A program made the translations under genes and the position numbers. Below are positions 8,972-17,116 of a stretch of DNA of 33,086 nucleotides, in pieces; the first letter of the stretch is position 1; every line of letters begins with the position of its first letter. Under the pieces are notes generated by a model, which saw only the letters and a program-made list of their open reading frames with translations, searched no databases and was not told where the DNA came from. Origin of the DNA: Shewanella marina JCM 15074 (GTDB lineage Bacteria; Pseudomonadota; Gammaproteobacteria; Enterobacterales; Shewanellaceae); the NCBI RefSeq assembly GCF_000614975.1, contig NZ_BALM01000038.1, positions 1 through 33,086 on the forward strand, written 5' to 3'.

Positions 8972-8989
8972 TGTAAATAATTAATTACA
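8972..8989. promoter_or_regulatory. TyrR box upstream of phhA
   Basis: TGTAAA-N6-ATTACA matches the strong TyrR box TGTAAA-N6-TTTACA except for one base. It lies 108 bases upstream of the phhA start, with tyrR three genes away on the same strand. Confidence 0.6.
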
Positions 8990-9045
8990 ATAACAACAAC
9001 TACATAACTAACAATGAGCTGCGTAATACATTCTGTATATAATTA

Positions 9046-9075
9046 TTGACATCATCAGCTCAAGTTATGTTTGAT
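9046..9075 (+). promoter_or_regulatory. Sigma-70 promoter candidate for galU
   Basis: Perfect -35 TTGACA (9046-9051), 18-base spacer and a four-of-six -10 TTTGAT (9070-9075). It gives a leader of about 100 bases before galU. A second possible -10 (TACAAT) lies nearer the gene without a good -35. Confidence 0.4.
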
Positions 9076-9183
9076 AAATATGCAATAACCATGTCAGTTA
9101 GCAAAATTTTTAATGCCATCGTGCTAAATCAATTAAGCTTGTTTACAATAGTGCGATTACCGTTGTACTAGACAAGGATCCCC

Positions 9184-10092
9184 ATGCAATCTCACCTAAT
9201 CACTAAAGCAGTTATTCCAGTGGCTGGTTTAGGCACCAGAATGTTACCCGCAACTAAAGCCATCCCAAAAGAGATGTTGCCTGTCGTTGATAAACCACTT
9301 ATTCAATATGTGGTCAGTGAAGCAATTGCTGCAGGTATTAAAGAAATAGTATTAGTGACGCATGCGAGTAAAAACTCTATTGAAAACCACTTTGACACCA
9401 GCTTTGAGCTAGAGGCACAGTTAGAGCGCCGCGTTAAGCGTCAATTACTGGAAGAAGTACAAGCTATTTGCCCTAGGGGCGTAACGATAATTAGTGTGCG
9501 TCAATCACAAGCAAAAGGGTTAGGTCATGCTATTTTATGTGCGCAGTCCGTTGTTGGCGATGCCCCCTTTGCGGTATTACTGCCTGATGTATTAGTGGAT
9601 AGCGCATCTTGCGATTTAACCAAAGATAACCTAGCAGACATGGTTCACCGTTTTGAACAAACTCAAACCAGCCAAATTATGGTTGAAGCGGTTGACCCAG
9701 ATATGGCAGACAAATACGGTATTGTTGATTTAAACCAGCAAGCATGTGCTCCTGGCGAATCCATTGCCATGTCGCAAATAGTTGAAAAGCCGCCACTAGA
9801 TGAAGCACCATCAAACCTTGCCGTTGTTGGCCGTTATGTATTATCGAAAGATATTTGGGCACTATTGAAGAAAACCCCTGCGGGCGCAGGTGATGAAATT
9901 CAATTAACTGATGCCATTGCTATGTTAATGGAAACAGAAGCTGTCAATGCTTATTACATGAAAGGCAAAAGCCATGACTGTGGTAATAAGTTAGGCTATA
10001 TGCAAGCGGCAGTAGAGCATGCACTGCGCCACAAAGAGTGTGGACCGGAATTTAAACAGTATTTAATCGAACTTGTACAAGGACTTAAATAA
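9184..10092 (+). CDS. galU: UTP-glucose-1-phosphate uridylyltransferase
   Basis: Makes UDP-glucose from UTP and glucose-1-phosphate in the cytoplasm, a precursor for cell-surface polysaccharides. The protein has 302 residues, the same size as E. coli GalU. The nucleotide-binding signature GLGTRMLPATKAIPKEMLP is complete, with FAVLLPDVLVD and IVEKPP in the sugar-binding part. The stop codon overlaps the galE start (TAATG), so galU-galE are co-transcribed. Confidence 0.95.
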   Translation: MQSHLITKAVIPVAGLGTRMLPATKAIPKEMLPVVDKPLIQYVVSEAIAAGIKEIVLVTHASKNSIENHFDTSFELEAQLERRVKRQLLEEVQAICPRGVTIISVRQSQAKGLGHAILCAQSVVGDAPFAVLLPDVLVDSASCDLTKDNLADMVHRFEQTQTSQIMVEAVDPDMADKYGIVDLNQQACAPGESIAMSQIVEKPPLDEAPSNLAVVGRYVLSKDIWALLKKTPAGAGDEIQLTDAIAMLMETEAVNAYYMKGKSHDCGNKLGYMQAAVEHALRHKECGPEFKQYLIELVQGLK

Positions 10093-11104
10093 TGACTATT
10101 CTTGTCACTGGCGGTGCAGGCTACATCGGTAGCCATACCGTTGTGGAACTATTAAATGCAGGTTTAGATGTGGTTATTATTGATAACCTCTCTAACTCTT
10201 GTCTTGAGGCATTAAGCCGAGTTGAAGCGATTACAGGTAAATCAGTCACTTTTTATCAAGGCGATATTCTCAATAAAGCTTTTTACAAAAAGTATTTGTT
10301 GATCATAAGTTTGATGCCGTCATTCACTTTGCGGGCCTAAAAGCGGTGGGAGAATCAGTCGCCCAACCTCTACGTTATTACGAAAACAACGTCACAGGTA
10401 CATTAATTCTTTGCCAAGTCATGGCAGAGTTTAATGTTAAGAAGTTGGTATTTAGCTCTTCAGCTACGGTTTATGGTGACCCTGCAAGTTTACCGATCAC
10501 CGAAGACTTCCCTACCAGCGCAACCAACCCATATGGCCAATCTAAATTGATGGTTGAACATATCTTAGCGGATCTTTATCAATCAGATAATAGCTGGAAT
10601 ATCGCTCGCTTACGCTACTTTAACCCAGTAGGCGCTCATGCTAGTGGCACCATTGGTGAAGATCCTAATGATATTCCCAATAATTTAATGCCATTTATTT
10701 CACAAGTTGCCGTAGGTATGCGTGAAAAACTGAGTGTATTCGGTAATGATTACCCAACCCATGATGGTACAGGTGTTCGTGATTATATCCACGTTGTTGA
10801 TCTTGCAAACGGTCACTTAAAGGCATTAGACAAGCTGAATACGCTTCCTGGTTTAGTGACCTACAACTTAGGTACAGGCCAAGGTTATAGTGTACTGGAT
10901 ATGGTTCATGCCTTTGAAAAAGCCAGCGGTCAAAAAGTTGCCTATCAAATTGTCGACCGTCGTCCAGGCGACATCGCATCTTGTTATGCCGATCCGGCTT
11001 TAGCTGAAAAAGAGCTAGGTTGGAAAGCAAGCCATTCTATTGAAGATATGACCGCAAGCAGTTGGCATTGGCAGTCAAATAACCCCAATGGTTATGCCAA
11101 ATAA
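10092..11104 (+). pseudogene. galE: UDP-glucose 4-epimerase, one-base frameshift
   Basis: Interconverts UDP-glucose and UDP-galactose. The N-terminal Rossmann motif GGAGYIGSH, SSSATVYGDP and the catalytic YGQSK (Y-x3-K) are present, but the gene is split. Frame is lost after GDILNKAF and regained at VFVDHKFDAVIHFAGLKAVG. Adding one T to the T5 run at 10280-10284 restores A-F-L-Q-K-V-F-V and a 337-residue protein, essentially the E. coli GalE length (338). It is translationally coupled to galU and followed by a strong terminator. The loss is probably a homopolymer sequencing error, since the rest is well conserved. Confidence 0.92.
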
Positions 11105-11123
11105 GTCACAGTAACAAGCATTA

Positions 11124-11151
11124 AGACCTTTTAACTAAAAGGTCTTTTTTT
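11124..11151 (+). terminator. Rho-independent terminator of galU-galE
   Basis: AGACCTTTT-AACT-AAAAGGTCT is a perfect 9-bp stem with a 4-base loop, followed by a run of seven T. It starts 19 bases after the galE stop codon. Confidence 0.9.
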
Positions 11152-11229
11152 ATATAAATTGATTGCAGTTTTGGAATGATTTTCATAGGCTTGTAGATTA
11201 ACAATGCAACAATAAAAAGAACCAATATT

Positions 11230-11628
11230 ATGTTTGCTAAAAAAAAGAACAAAGCTGAGCTCACCTTTATTGCTCATGGCACTCGTACAATCGGCGAATT
11301 ACATTTTGAAGGCAATGCACTCGTTGCTGGAGAGGTACAAGGGAAAATCAGTTCACTGGCCAATATTGAAATCGATAACGATGGCCTAATTGATGGCAAC
11401 GTTAAATGTCTTGAACTCAAGGTGTCAGGATATTTTAAAGGCCAACTTACCTGTAATAAGCTAATTATTACCAATACGGGTACAGTTGATGGTGAAGTAT
11501 GCAGTCAATCAATGGAAATTTTTGAAGGTGGTCAATTTATTGGTCAAAGGATCAAAGAGGAATCACCACAAGTTGAAATTATAGAGCCTCAATTTGAACC
11601 GCTTGCAACCAGCACAGAAACACATTAA
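11230..11628 (+). CDS. Bactofilin (polymer-forming cytoskeletal protein)
   Basis: A small 132-residue protein with a central domain of regular short beta repeats rich in glycine and hydrophobics (about residues 15-105: GTRTIGELHFEGNALVAGEV, then GLIDGNV, GYFKGQL, GTVDGEV). This is the right-handed beta-helix pattern of bactofilins (CcmA/DUF583). Bactofilins form filaments at the membrane that organise cell-wall or surface-polymer machinery. The lysine-rich N-terminus (MFAKKKNK) and acidic C-terminal tail are typical. Its own terminator follows; ribosome binding site is weak. Confidence 0.88.
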   Translation: MFAKKKNKAELTFIAHGTRTIGELHFEGNALVAGEVQGKISSLANIEIDNDGLIDGNVKCLELKVSGYFKGQLTCNKLIITNTGTVDGEVCSQSMEIFEGGQFIGQRIKEESPQVEIIEPQFEPLATSTETH

Positions 11629-11646
11629 CGTGCAATATCAATCAAT

Positions 11647-11672
11647 AAAAAGGAGCTTTCAGCTCCTTTTTT
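11647..11672. terminator. Bidirectional terminator between bactofilin and convergent gene
   Basis: A perfect 11-bp hairpin AAAAAGGAGCT-TTC-AGCTCCTTTTT with T-rich tails when read on either strand. It lies in the 45-base gap between the convergent genes and probably ends both transcripts. Confidence 0.85.
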
Positions 11673-11673
11673 A

Positions 11674-12371
11674 TTATTCAATTTGCATATTTTGTGCAGC
11701 ATATTGCCGTAATAACTGAATAAACTGTTCAGGTGTTCTGTCTAATACATCAATAGGGACATATAGATGAAAACCCAGTTGCTGCGCCAATAATTGACAA
11801 CGATGACCAAACATCGCCAACAAGCCTTTATATACCCGCTCATCGACAAGCAAAGATTCAAACTCCTTAGTCACATACTCTTCCAAGCTAATTTGGCTAT
11901 CAAGCATAGTGACTGCTGACATCATCAATGGTCGCTGCTCAGTTAATAGACCAGAGGCAAGCCGAGGTGAAATATGATCGAGCATAAAGTCTAAACGCTT
12001 CAGTTTAATCCCTATAAAGGTAAATCTTGCCATTCACCATTGATGTCAGCACGTAATTGATCAATCCGTTGAATATCTTGCCACCGGATTAACAATCTCC
12101 CCCTTCGATGCTGATAGATTAATCCTTGCGGCTGTAACAATAAGCTATATTGCGGTTGCAGTAATTTAGCGATACCAAGTACCAATGCCACTAAACTCAA
12201 GCCAAAAATAGTCACGCCCACAGCAAAAAGTGTTGGCATTTGAATAAACAAGATAAATGCCACCAGTAAGCCAATCGCTCCAGCTAATGTATAAGAGAAA
12301 CCATAACGCTTTCCAGCGGGCACAATTGCAATTTGCTCAGTTATTTCAGATGAGTTTTCAGCCATATCCAT
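11674..12371 (-). pseudogene. Membrane protein of unknown function (DUF2982-like), one-base frameshift
   Basis: Two overlapping reading frames form one protein. The first (from ATG 12371) has two hydrophobic segments (about residues 26-68) and a region resembling a PH-like domain (LLLQPQGLIYQHRRGRLLIR), ending after GEWQDLP. The second continues FIGIKLKRLDFMLDHISPRL to 11674. Adding one A to the plus-strand AAA at 12016-12018 gives a single 232-residue protein. The overall form recalls DUF2982 proteins of Shewanella and Vibrio; I hold that name loosely. The start overlaps the end of elyC by 31 bases, so they are co-transcribed. Function unknown. Confidence 0.7.
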
Positions 12372-13087
12372 GCTTGTCCTAAATATTCATGTATCGAGCG
12401 CTGTGATGTCAGTAAATTATCGGCCGACAATACCCACCAATAACTATCTCGTGCCATAAAACCTGTAGGGGCAGCAATAGGCGATAATCCTTGAGCTTCA
12501 AAAATACTCATTGATCTTGGCATATGAGTCGCTGATGTCACCAATCGAAATGGTTTATTGCCCCACTTTTGTGCAAAATAATGCGCCTCTTCAATAGTAT
12601 CTTTTGCAAGCGGAAACATGGTTATCTGAGCAGCTGGAATTGCAAAAGAGAGCGCGACCTGTTTAGAGACTTCAGCAAAAGGACGACCTTTACCACCACT
12701 CCAGCCACTCACAAATAACTGACAATTTTGCCCGAGATGAAACTGGCGTACACCTTCTGTTAAGCGCTCAAGACCCGTTGGTGATAATTTCATGACATCT
12801 GGCACATCAAGCGTATCATCTGCACCAGAACCAAGCACCATTACCGCACAATCTCCTGTAATCGGACTACTATTCACTTGATATTGGTTCTCAAGTCCTA
12901 GCGCTAACCAGCGACTACCAAACTCACTGCTATAAAAGGTCAATAGACTAATAGCAAACAGCAGGCTCATTAGTGCCAATTTTCGATGTTTCCAAAGCAA
13001 TAAAATGGCTAATAAGATAAATATCAATGTCATCGGGATTGGCATTAAACATTGAGAGATGAGCTTCTTAACCCAAAAAAATAGCAT
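12341..13087 (-). CDS. elyC: ElyC-like envelope biogenesis factor (DUF218/YdcF family)
   Basis: A 248-residue inner-membrane protein with two N-terminal hydrophobic helices (about residues 7-52) and a periplasmic-type DUF218 domain: CAVMVLGSGADD, LERLTEGVRQFHLGQNCQLF, KDTIEEA and RLVTSATHMPRSMSIF. E. coli ElyC affects peptidoglycan and undecaprenyl-phosphate carrier homeostasis. ATG 13087 aligns with the ElyC N-terminus (MLF-VKK) although GGAG lies directly against it; GTG 13093 is an alternative. The gene follows mak closely and overlaps the next gene. Confidence 0.82.
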   Translation of the reverse strand: MLFFWVKKLISQCLMPIPMTLIFILLAILLLWKHRKLALMSLLFAISLLTFYSSEFGSRWLALGLENQYQVNSSPITGDCAVMVLGSGADDTLDVPDVMKLSPTGLERLTEGVRQFHLGQNCQLFVSGWSGGKGRPFAEVSKQVALSFAIPAAQITMFPLAKDTIEEAHYFAQKWGNKPFRLVTSATHMPRSMSIFEAQGLSPIAAPTGFMARDSYWWVLSADNLLTSQRSIHEYLGQAWIWLKTHLK

Positions 13088-13094
13088 CTCCACT

Positions 13095-13994
13095 TTATTT
13101 ACCCCATAACCATGCTGCGCCGCGCACCCCTGACGCACTACCAAAGCGATTTTTAACGACTTTGGTATAACACTCTTGCCCTAACACGTAATGGGTTAAT
13201 CGGTGCGAAATATCCGTATAAATAGCATCGACGTTAGACATGCCACCACCTAAAACAATAATATCAGGATCAATAAGATTAACCACATGAGCCAAAGCAC
13301 GCGCTAAACGATCACAATACCGCGCTAATGCCACTGTAGCCGCAGCATCCCCCTGTGCAACTAACGCCATTATCTGTTCAGCTTTGGTCAAATTTGCTGA
13401 AGTATGCAAATTATAATCACGTACAAAGCCCGTACCTGAAATAAAGGTTTCAATACAATCATGATGACCGCAGAAACAAGATGTCGATTGAAACTCTGAT
13501 GCGGTCATCCAAGGCAATGGATTATGGCCCCACTCGCCACCAAGCCCATTAAAGCCAACATGCGCTTGACCATTTAATGCGATTCCAGCACCACAACCTG
13601 TACCTATAATCACCCCAAATACAAGCTGATGCCCAACGCCGCTACCATCAACAGCCTCAGATACCGCGAAACAATTAGCATCATTGGCAACGCATACTTC
13701 TCGCCCTAATAAATGGGACAAATCCTGCGCTAGTGGTTTGCCATTAATCCAAGTTGAGTTAGCATTTTTAACTAATCCTGTCTGAGAAGAAACTGTCCCC
13801 GGAATACCCACGCCAACACTCGCCTGAACATTCATTTGCTTTTCTGCTTGGGCAATCATTAACGCGATATTCTCTATGGTCGCTTGATATGTTTTAGGCG
13901 TGGCAGTTTGTTGTTGATACAAGGTATTTCCAGCGCTATCTAAAGCGATAATCGCCGTTTTTGTCCCGCCTAAATCAATGCCAATTCTAATCAT
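13095..13994 (-). CDS. mak: Manno(fructo)kinase, ROK family
   Basis: ATP-dependent sugar kinase, closely matching E. coli Mak, which phosphorylates fructose and mannose. It has 299 residues. ATP-binding signature IGIDLGGTKT at the N-terminus; substrate motifs GIPGTVS, NANSTWINGKPL and ANDANCFAVSEA; ROK zinc site GHNPLPW...CFCGHHDCIETFISG. C-terminal GGGMSNVDAIY. I chose ATG 13994 (MIRIGIDLGG) from homologues, with GAG seven bases upstream; the open frame extends to a TTG at 14015 inside cysQ. It starts 8 bases after cysQ ends. Confidence 0.93.
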   Translation of the reverse strand: MIRIGIDLGGTKTAIIALDSAGNTLYQQQTATPKTYQATIENIALMIAQAEKQMNVQASVGVGIPGTVSSQTGLVKNANSTWINGKPLAQDLSHLLGREVCVANDANCFAVSEAVDGSGVGHQLVFGVIIGTGCGAGIALNGQAHVGFNGLGGEWGHNPLPWMTASEFQSTSCFCGHHDCIETFISGTGFVRDYNLHTSANLTKAEQIMALVAQGDAAATVALARYCDRLARALAHVVNLIDPDIIVLGGGMSNVDAIYTDISHRLTHYVLGQECYTKVVKNRFGSASGVRGAAWLWGK

Positions 13995-14002
13995 GGTGAT
14001 GC

Positions 14003-14785
14003 TCATTCCTGCCAATGTGGTGCAGTTGCAATAAAATAGGGGTTGAGTAGACTGGATTTTTGATTGTATTGCAATGGCTTACCATCATCATAGCGGTTAA
14101 TTTGCCCACCAGCACAAGTAAGTACAGCATGGGCGGCGGCAGTATCCCACTCAGAGGTGAGCCCTAAGCGAGGGTATATTTCTGCGTTACCCTCTGCAAG
14201 CTGGCAGAACTTTAACGAACTTCCGACCGCACACATTTGATATTCTGGCAGATGTTGTAAATAAGCCGTAACCTCATCGGTCATATGTGAACGACTACCG
14301 ACGACTCGAATAACTTGCGGAGAAGTGACTGCTAATGGTAGTTGTACCAACTCCTCCTCACCTTGACGCCAAGCACCATAACCTATCATCGCGTAATAAC
14401 ATTGTGCTAATGCCGGCGCATATACCACACCGAGTACCGGCTGCCCCGCTTCAATCAGCGCGATATTTACCGTAAACTCACCATTGCCAGCAATAAATTC
14501 TTTAGTACCATCAAGTGGATCAATTAACCAATAACGAGACCAAGTTTGGCGCTGTTGCCAACTAATGTCTGCAGCTTCTTCTGATAAAATGGGAATAGTC
14601 GGCGTTAACGCTTTCAGCTGTGACACTATACTCTGATGCGCAGCTAAATCGGCTTGAGTCACGGGAGTTTGATCTTGTTTGATAACAACGGCTATCTCTT
14701 GTTTATAAACATCCATAATCGCGCGACCAGCGTGCCGCGCAATTGCCACAACTGCCAATAATTGTTGTTCTGTTAATACCGTCAC
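14003..14785 (-). CDS. cysQ: 3'(2'),5'-bisphosphate nucleotidase
   Basis: Inositol-monophosphatase-fold enzyme that dephosphorylates 3'-phosphoadenosine 5'-phosphate, a by-product of sulfate assimilation. The 260-residue protein carries the metal-binding motifs SEEAAD (about 68), DPLDGTKEF (about 88-96) and EWDTAAAHAVL (about 212). The start is GTG 14785, with GGAG six bases upstream and no better ATG. The 103-base gap upstream is very AT-rich and should hold its promoter. First gene of a minus-strand series with mak, elyC and the DUF2982-like gene. Confidence 0.93.
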   Translation of the reverse strand: MTVLTEQQLLAVVAIARHAGRAIMDVYKQEIAVVIKQDQTPVTQADLAAHQSIVSQLKALTPTIPILSEEAADISWQQRQTWSRYWLIDPLDGTKEFIAGNGEFTVNIALIEAGQPVLGVVYAPALAQCYYAMIGYGAWRQGEEELVQLPLAVTSPQVIRVVGSRSHMTDEVTAYLQHLPEYQMCAVGSSLKFCQLAEGNAEIYPRLGLTSEWDTAAAHAVLTCAGGQINRYDDGKPLQYNQKSSLLNPYFIATAPHWQE

Positions 14786-14888
14786 TTATTACTCCATTAA
14801 TCATTAATGTGACCATTATGAGCAACCGCGGCAGATAATCCCAAATAATATTATGATGTTAATTATATATATTTATTTAGTATGATAA

Positions 14889-15638
14889 TTAATCCCAAAG
14901 ACCATCAAATTCTGGGATAGCCTGATGACCTCTGTCAGCTAAAAAGGTAAGTAAAGCTTGCGGTGAACGATTAATCAGTTTTTCAAGCGGATATTGCGCC
15001 TGCTGGATAATGGCCAATGATTGCTCAAAACCACCTAATGTAAATGCTACATGGGAATCAGATCCCATCACAATTGGCGCATCATATTGCTTAGCTAATT
15101 TAACTAACTCAATACAGTTATCTTTAGAGCCAGTGCGTGAACAGATAAAAGAGGAGTTATTGACTTCAAGCGCAACCTGATGCTCAGCAGCAGCTTTAAC
15201 CACAGCTTCAATATCGATGGGGTAACTTGGATTACCAGGGTGAGATATCACATCAACATGCCCACTTTTAATCGCATTCACCATCGCTTGAGTATGTTGT
15301 TCACAAGTCGAGGGTTGCCAAACTGGCTCATGAAAGCCCGCTAAAACAATATCAAGTTGCGTTAAATAATCACCAAAAAAATCAATTTCACCCGCGGTGT
15401 TTTTAATATTAGCTTCGATACCTCGCAATAAACCAACACCCTGAAACACTCTTGGCAATACCCGCATATTAACAAAATGCCAAAAATGCGGTGCATCAGC
15501 CATTTCAGGACCATGATCGGTTATCGCAAACAATGCCATCTGTTTTTGCTTTGCGACTGCAAAATAATCATGCACCGTACTGTAGGCATGGGTGGATGCA
15601 ACAGTATGGCAATGTATATCAACAGGATATTGCTTCAT
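14889..15638 (-). CDS. PHP-domain phosphatase, YcdX family
   Basis: A 249-residue PHP (polymerase and histidinol phosphatase) protein like E. coli YcdX, a trinuclear metal phosphatase linked to swarming. Metal ligands are visible in DIHCHTVAS (residues 8-16), ITDHG, RGIEANI, LAGFHEP, ISHPG and GSDSHVAF. It starts 42 bases downstream of the sigma-54 response regulator on the same strand. The gap contains a TATAAT (minus strand, 15658-15653) too close to the ATG for a normal leader, so co-transcription with the kinase and regulator is likely. Its link to polysaccharide control is only inferred from position. Confidence 0.9.
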   Translation of the reverse strand: MKQYPVDIHCHTVASTHAYSTVHDYFAVAKQKQMALFAITDHGPEMADAPHFWHFVNMRVLPRVFQGVGLLRGIEANIKNTAGEIDFFGDYLTQLDIVLAGFHEPVWQPSTCEQHTQAMVNAIKSGHVDVISHPGNPSYPIDIEAVVKAAAEHQVALEVNNSSFICSRTGSKDNCIELVKLAKQYDAPIVMGSDSHVAFTLGGFEQSLAIIQQAQYPLEKLINRSPQALLTFLADRGHQAIPEFDGLWD

Positions 15639-15680
15639 CTTTTGTCTCTCTCATTATACGCTCTACACCACTTTATACAT

Positions 15681-17111
15681 TTAACGTGCTTTTTCAAAAT
15701 CTTGCCATTGCTGCTTTTTACGGTAAATGGTCGAGGCACTGATATCAAGTAACGCGGCAGCTTTAGGCACATTGCCATCACATGCGGCAATCGCTTGTTC
15801 AATAATCTGCTTTTCCGCCACCCACAATGGTTCAACTTCGATAGTATCAGGTTGTAATTCAACAATGTTGTGAGCAGAACTTGAATTTGATAATGACTTA
15901 GGCTTAACCGCTTCAGTACTGTTAGTGATAACATTACCCGCCAAGGCTGGCAGCATTGTCTCTGTCACTAATCCACCTTCATTCAATACCACAATTTGCC
16001 GAATAACATTCTGCAATTCACGCACATTACCAGGCCATGCATACTGTTGAAAAATACGTCTAACCGCGGCATTAAAACCAGAAAACTGTTTACCCTCCTC
16101 CTCGGCATATTGACCAATAAGGGACTCTGCGAGTAATAGGCAATCACTGTGCCTATCCCTTAATGGCGGTAATTGAATAGGAATCACATGCAATCTAAAA
16201 AAGAGGTCTTCTCTAAAACGGCCAGCTTGCACTTCTTGCCAAGGCTGACGATTAGTTGCACTAATAATACGCACATCTACATGTTCATCTTTATTACTGC
16301 CCACCCGCTGAAATGTCCCCGTCTGAATAAAACGCAACAATTTACTCTGTAAGTTTAAATCTAACTCACATATTTCATCCAAAAATAAAGTCCCTTTATG
16401 CGCCCGAGTAGCAGCACCTTCTCGGTTGGTATGAGCACCTGTAAAGGCCCCTTTCACATGACCAAAAATTTCACTTTCAATTAAATCCTTGGGGATTGAC
16501 GCACAGTTCAACGCCACAAATTGATGCTTGTTTCGCTGACCTCGTCGATGAATTGCGTGGGCACAAACTTCCTTACCGGTGCCACTTTCACCCACAATAA
16601 AAATGGATGCCCGACTAGAGGCGACGCTATCTATCGTTTTATAAATAGCTTGCATAGGTAACGACTCACCAATAAATCCTTCAAAACTAGATTTAGGCAA
16701 ACTCTGTTCATAATCATTCACCATCTTGAGTAATTTATTTTGCTTAATGGCATTACGTACCGTAATAGATAATCTTTTACCATCGAAGGGTTTGACTAAG
16801 AAATCAAACGCACCAATACGCATAGCTTCTACGGCAATATCAATACTTCCATGAGCAGTTACCATCACCACTGCAACTTGAGGATATAAAGTTTGAATTT
16901 TCTCTAAAATATCCATCCCAGACATATCAGGTAATTTAATATCGAGTAACACAATATCAGGCTGCCACTGCTTTAATTGAGTTAAGGCATCCTCACCATA
17001 ATGCACTAAAGTCACTTGTACATGTTCTTTTCGTAAATACTCAGAATAAAGTGCCCCTAACGATAAACTATCTTCAACGATTAATGCTTTTATAGATTGC
17101 TGATTACTCAT
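15681..17111 (-). CDS. Sigma-54-dependent response regulator, LuxO/SypG type
   Basis: A 476-residue NtrC-family activator. It has a receiver domain (1-120) with phospho-acceptor D57 in DIVLLDIKLPDM, a sigma-54 AAA+ domain (about 135-370; Walker A GESGTGKE, intact GAFTGA loop, Walker B TLFLDE) and a C-terminal Fis-type HTH ending KAAALLDISASTIYRKKQQW as in LuxO and SypG. I chose ATG 17111 because AGGG lies 8 bases upstream; GTG 17120 overlaps it. It starts 5 bases after the hybrid kinase ends, so the two form a phosphorelay pair. Its likely targets are the sigma-54-type promoters of the adjacent polysaccharide operon. Confidence 0.93.
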   Translation of the reverse strand: MSNQQSIKALIVEDSLSLGALYSEYLRKEHVQVTLVHYGEDALTQLKQWQPDIVLLDIKLPDMSGMDILEKIQTLYPQVAVVMVTAHGSIDIAVEAMRIGAFDFLVKPFDGKRLSITVRNAIKQNKLLKMVNDYEQSLPKSSFEGFIGESLPMQAIYKTIDSVASSRASIFIVGESGTGKEVCAHAIHRRGQRNKHQFVALNCASIPKDLIESEIFGHVKGAFTGAHTNREGAATRAHKGTLFLDEICELDLNLQSKLLRFIQTGTFQRVGSNKDEHVDVRIISATNRQPWQEVQAGRFREDLFFRLHVIPIQLPPLRDRHSDCLLLAESLIGQYAEEEGKQFSGFNAAVRRIFQQYAWPGNVRELQNVIRQIVVLNEGGLVTETMLPALAGNVITNSTEAVKPKSLSNSSSAHNIVELQPDTIEVEPLWVAEKQIIEQAIAACDGNVPKAAALLDISASTIYRKKQQWQDFEKAR

Positions 17112-17116
17112 ATTTA

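Larger units (their letters stand above)
8865..9183. promoter_or_regulatory. Divergent control region between phhA and galU
   Basis: This 319-base AT-rich gap holds the 5' control regions of phhA (minus) and galU (plus). I see a TyrR box at 8972-8989, a sigma-70 promoter candidate for galU at 9046-9075 and a good galU ribosome binding site (AAGGA, 5 bases before ATG 9184). No small gene or structured RNA is apparent. Confidence 0.6.

Noticed and set aside
15635..15934. Overlapping open frame within the response regulator 3' end
   Set aside because: It is in another frame of a clear coding region (Fis-type HTH) and has no family resemblance.
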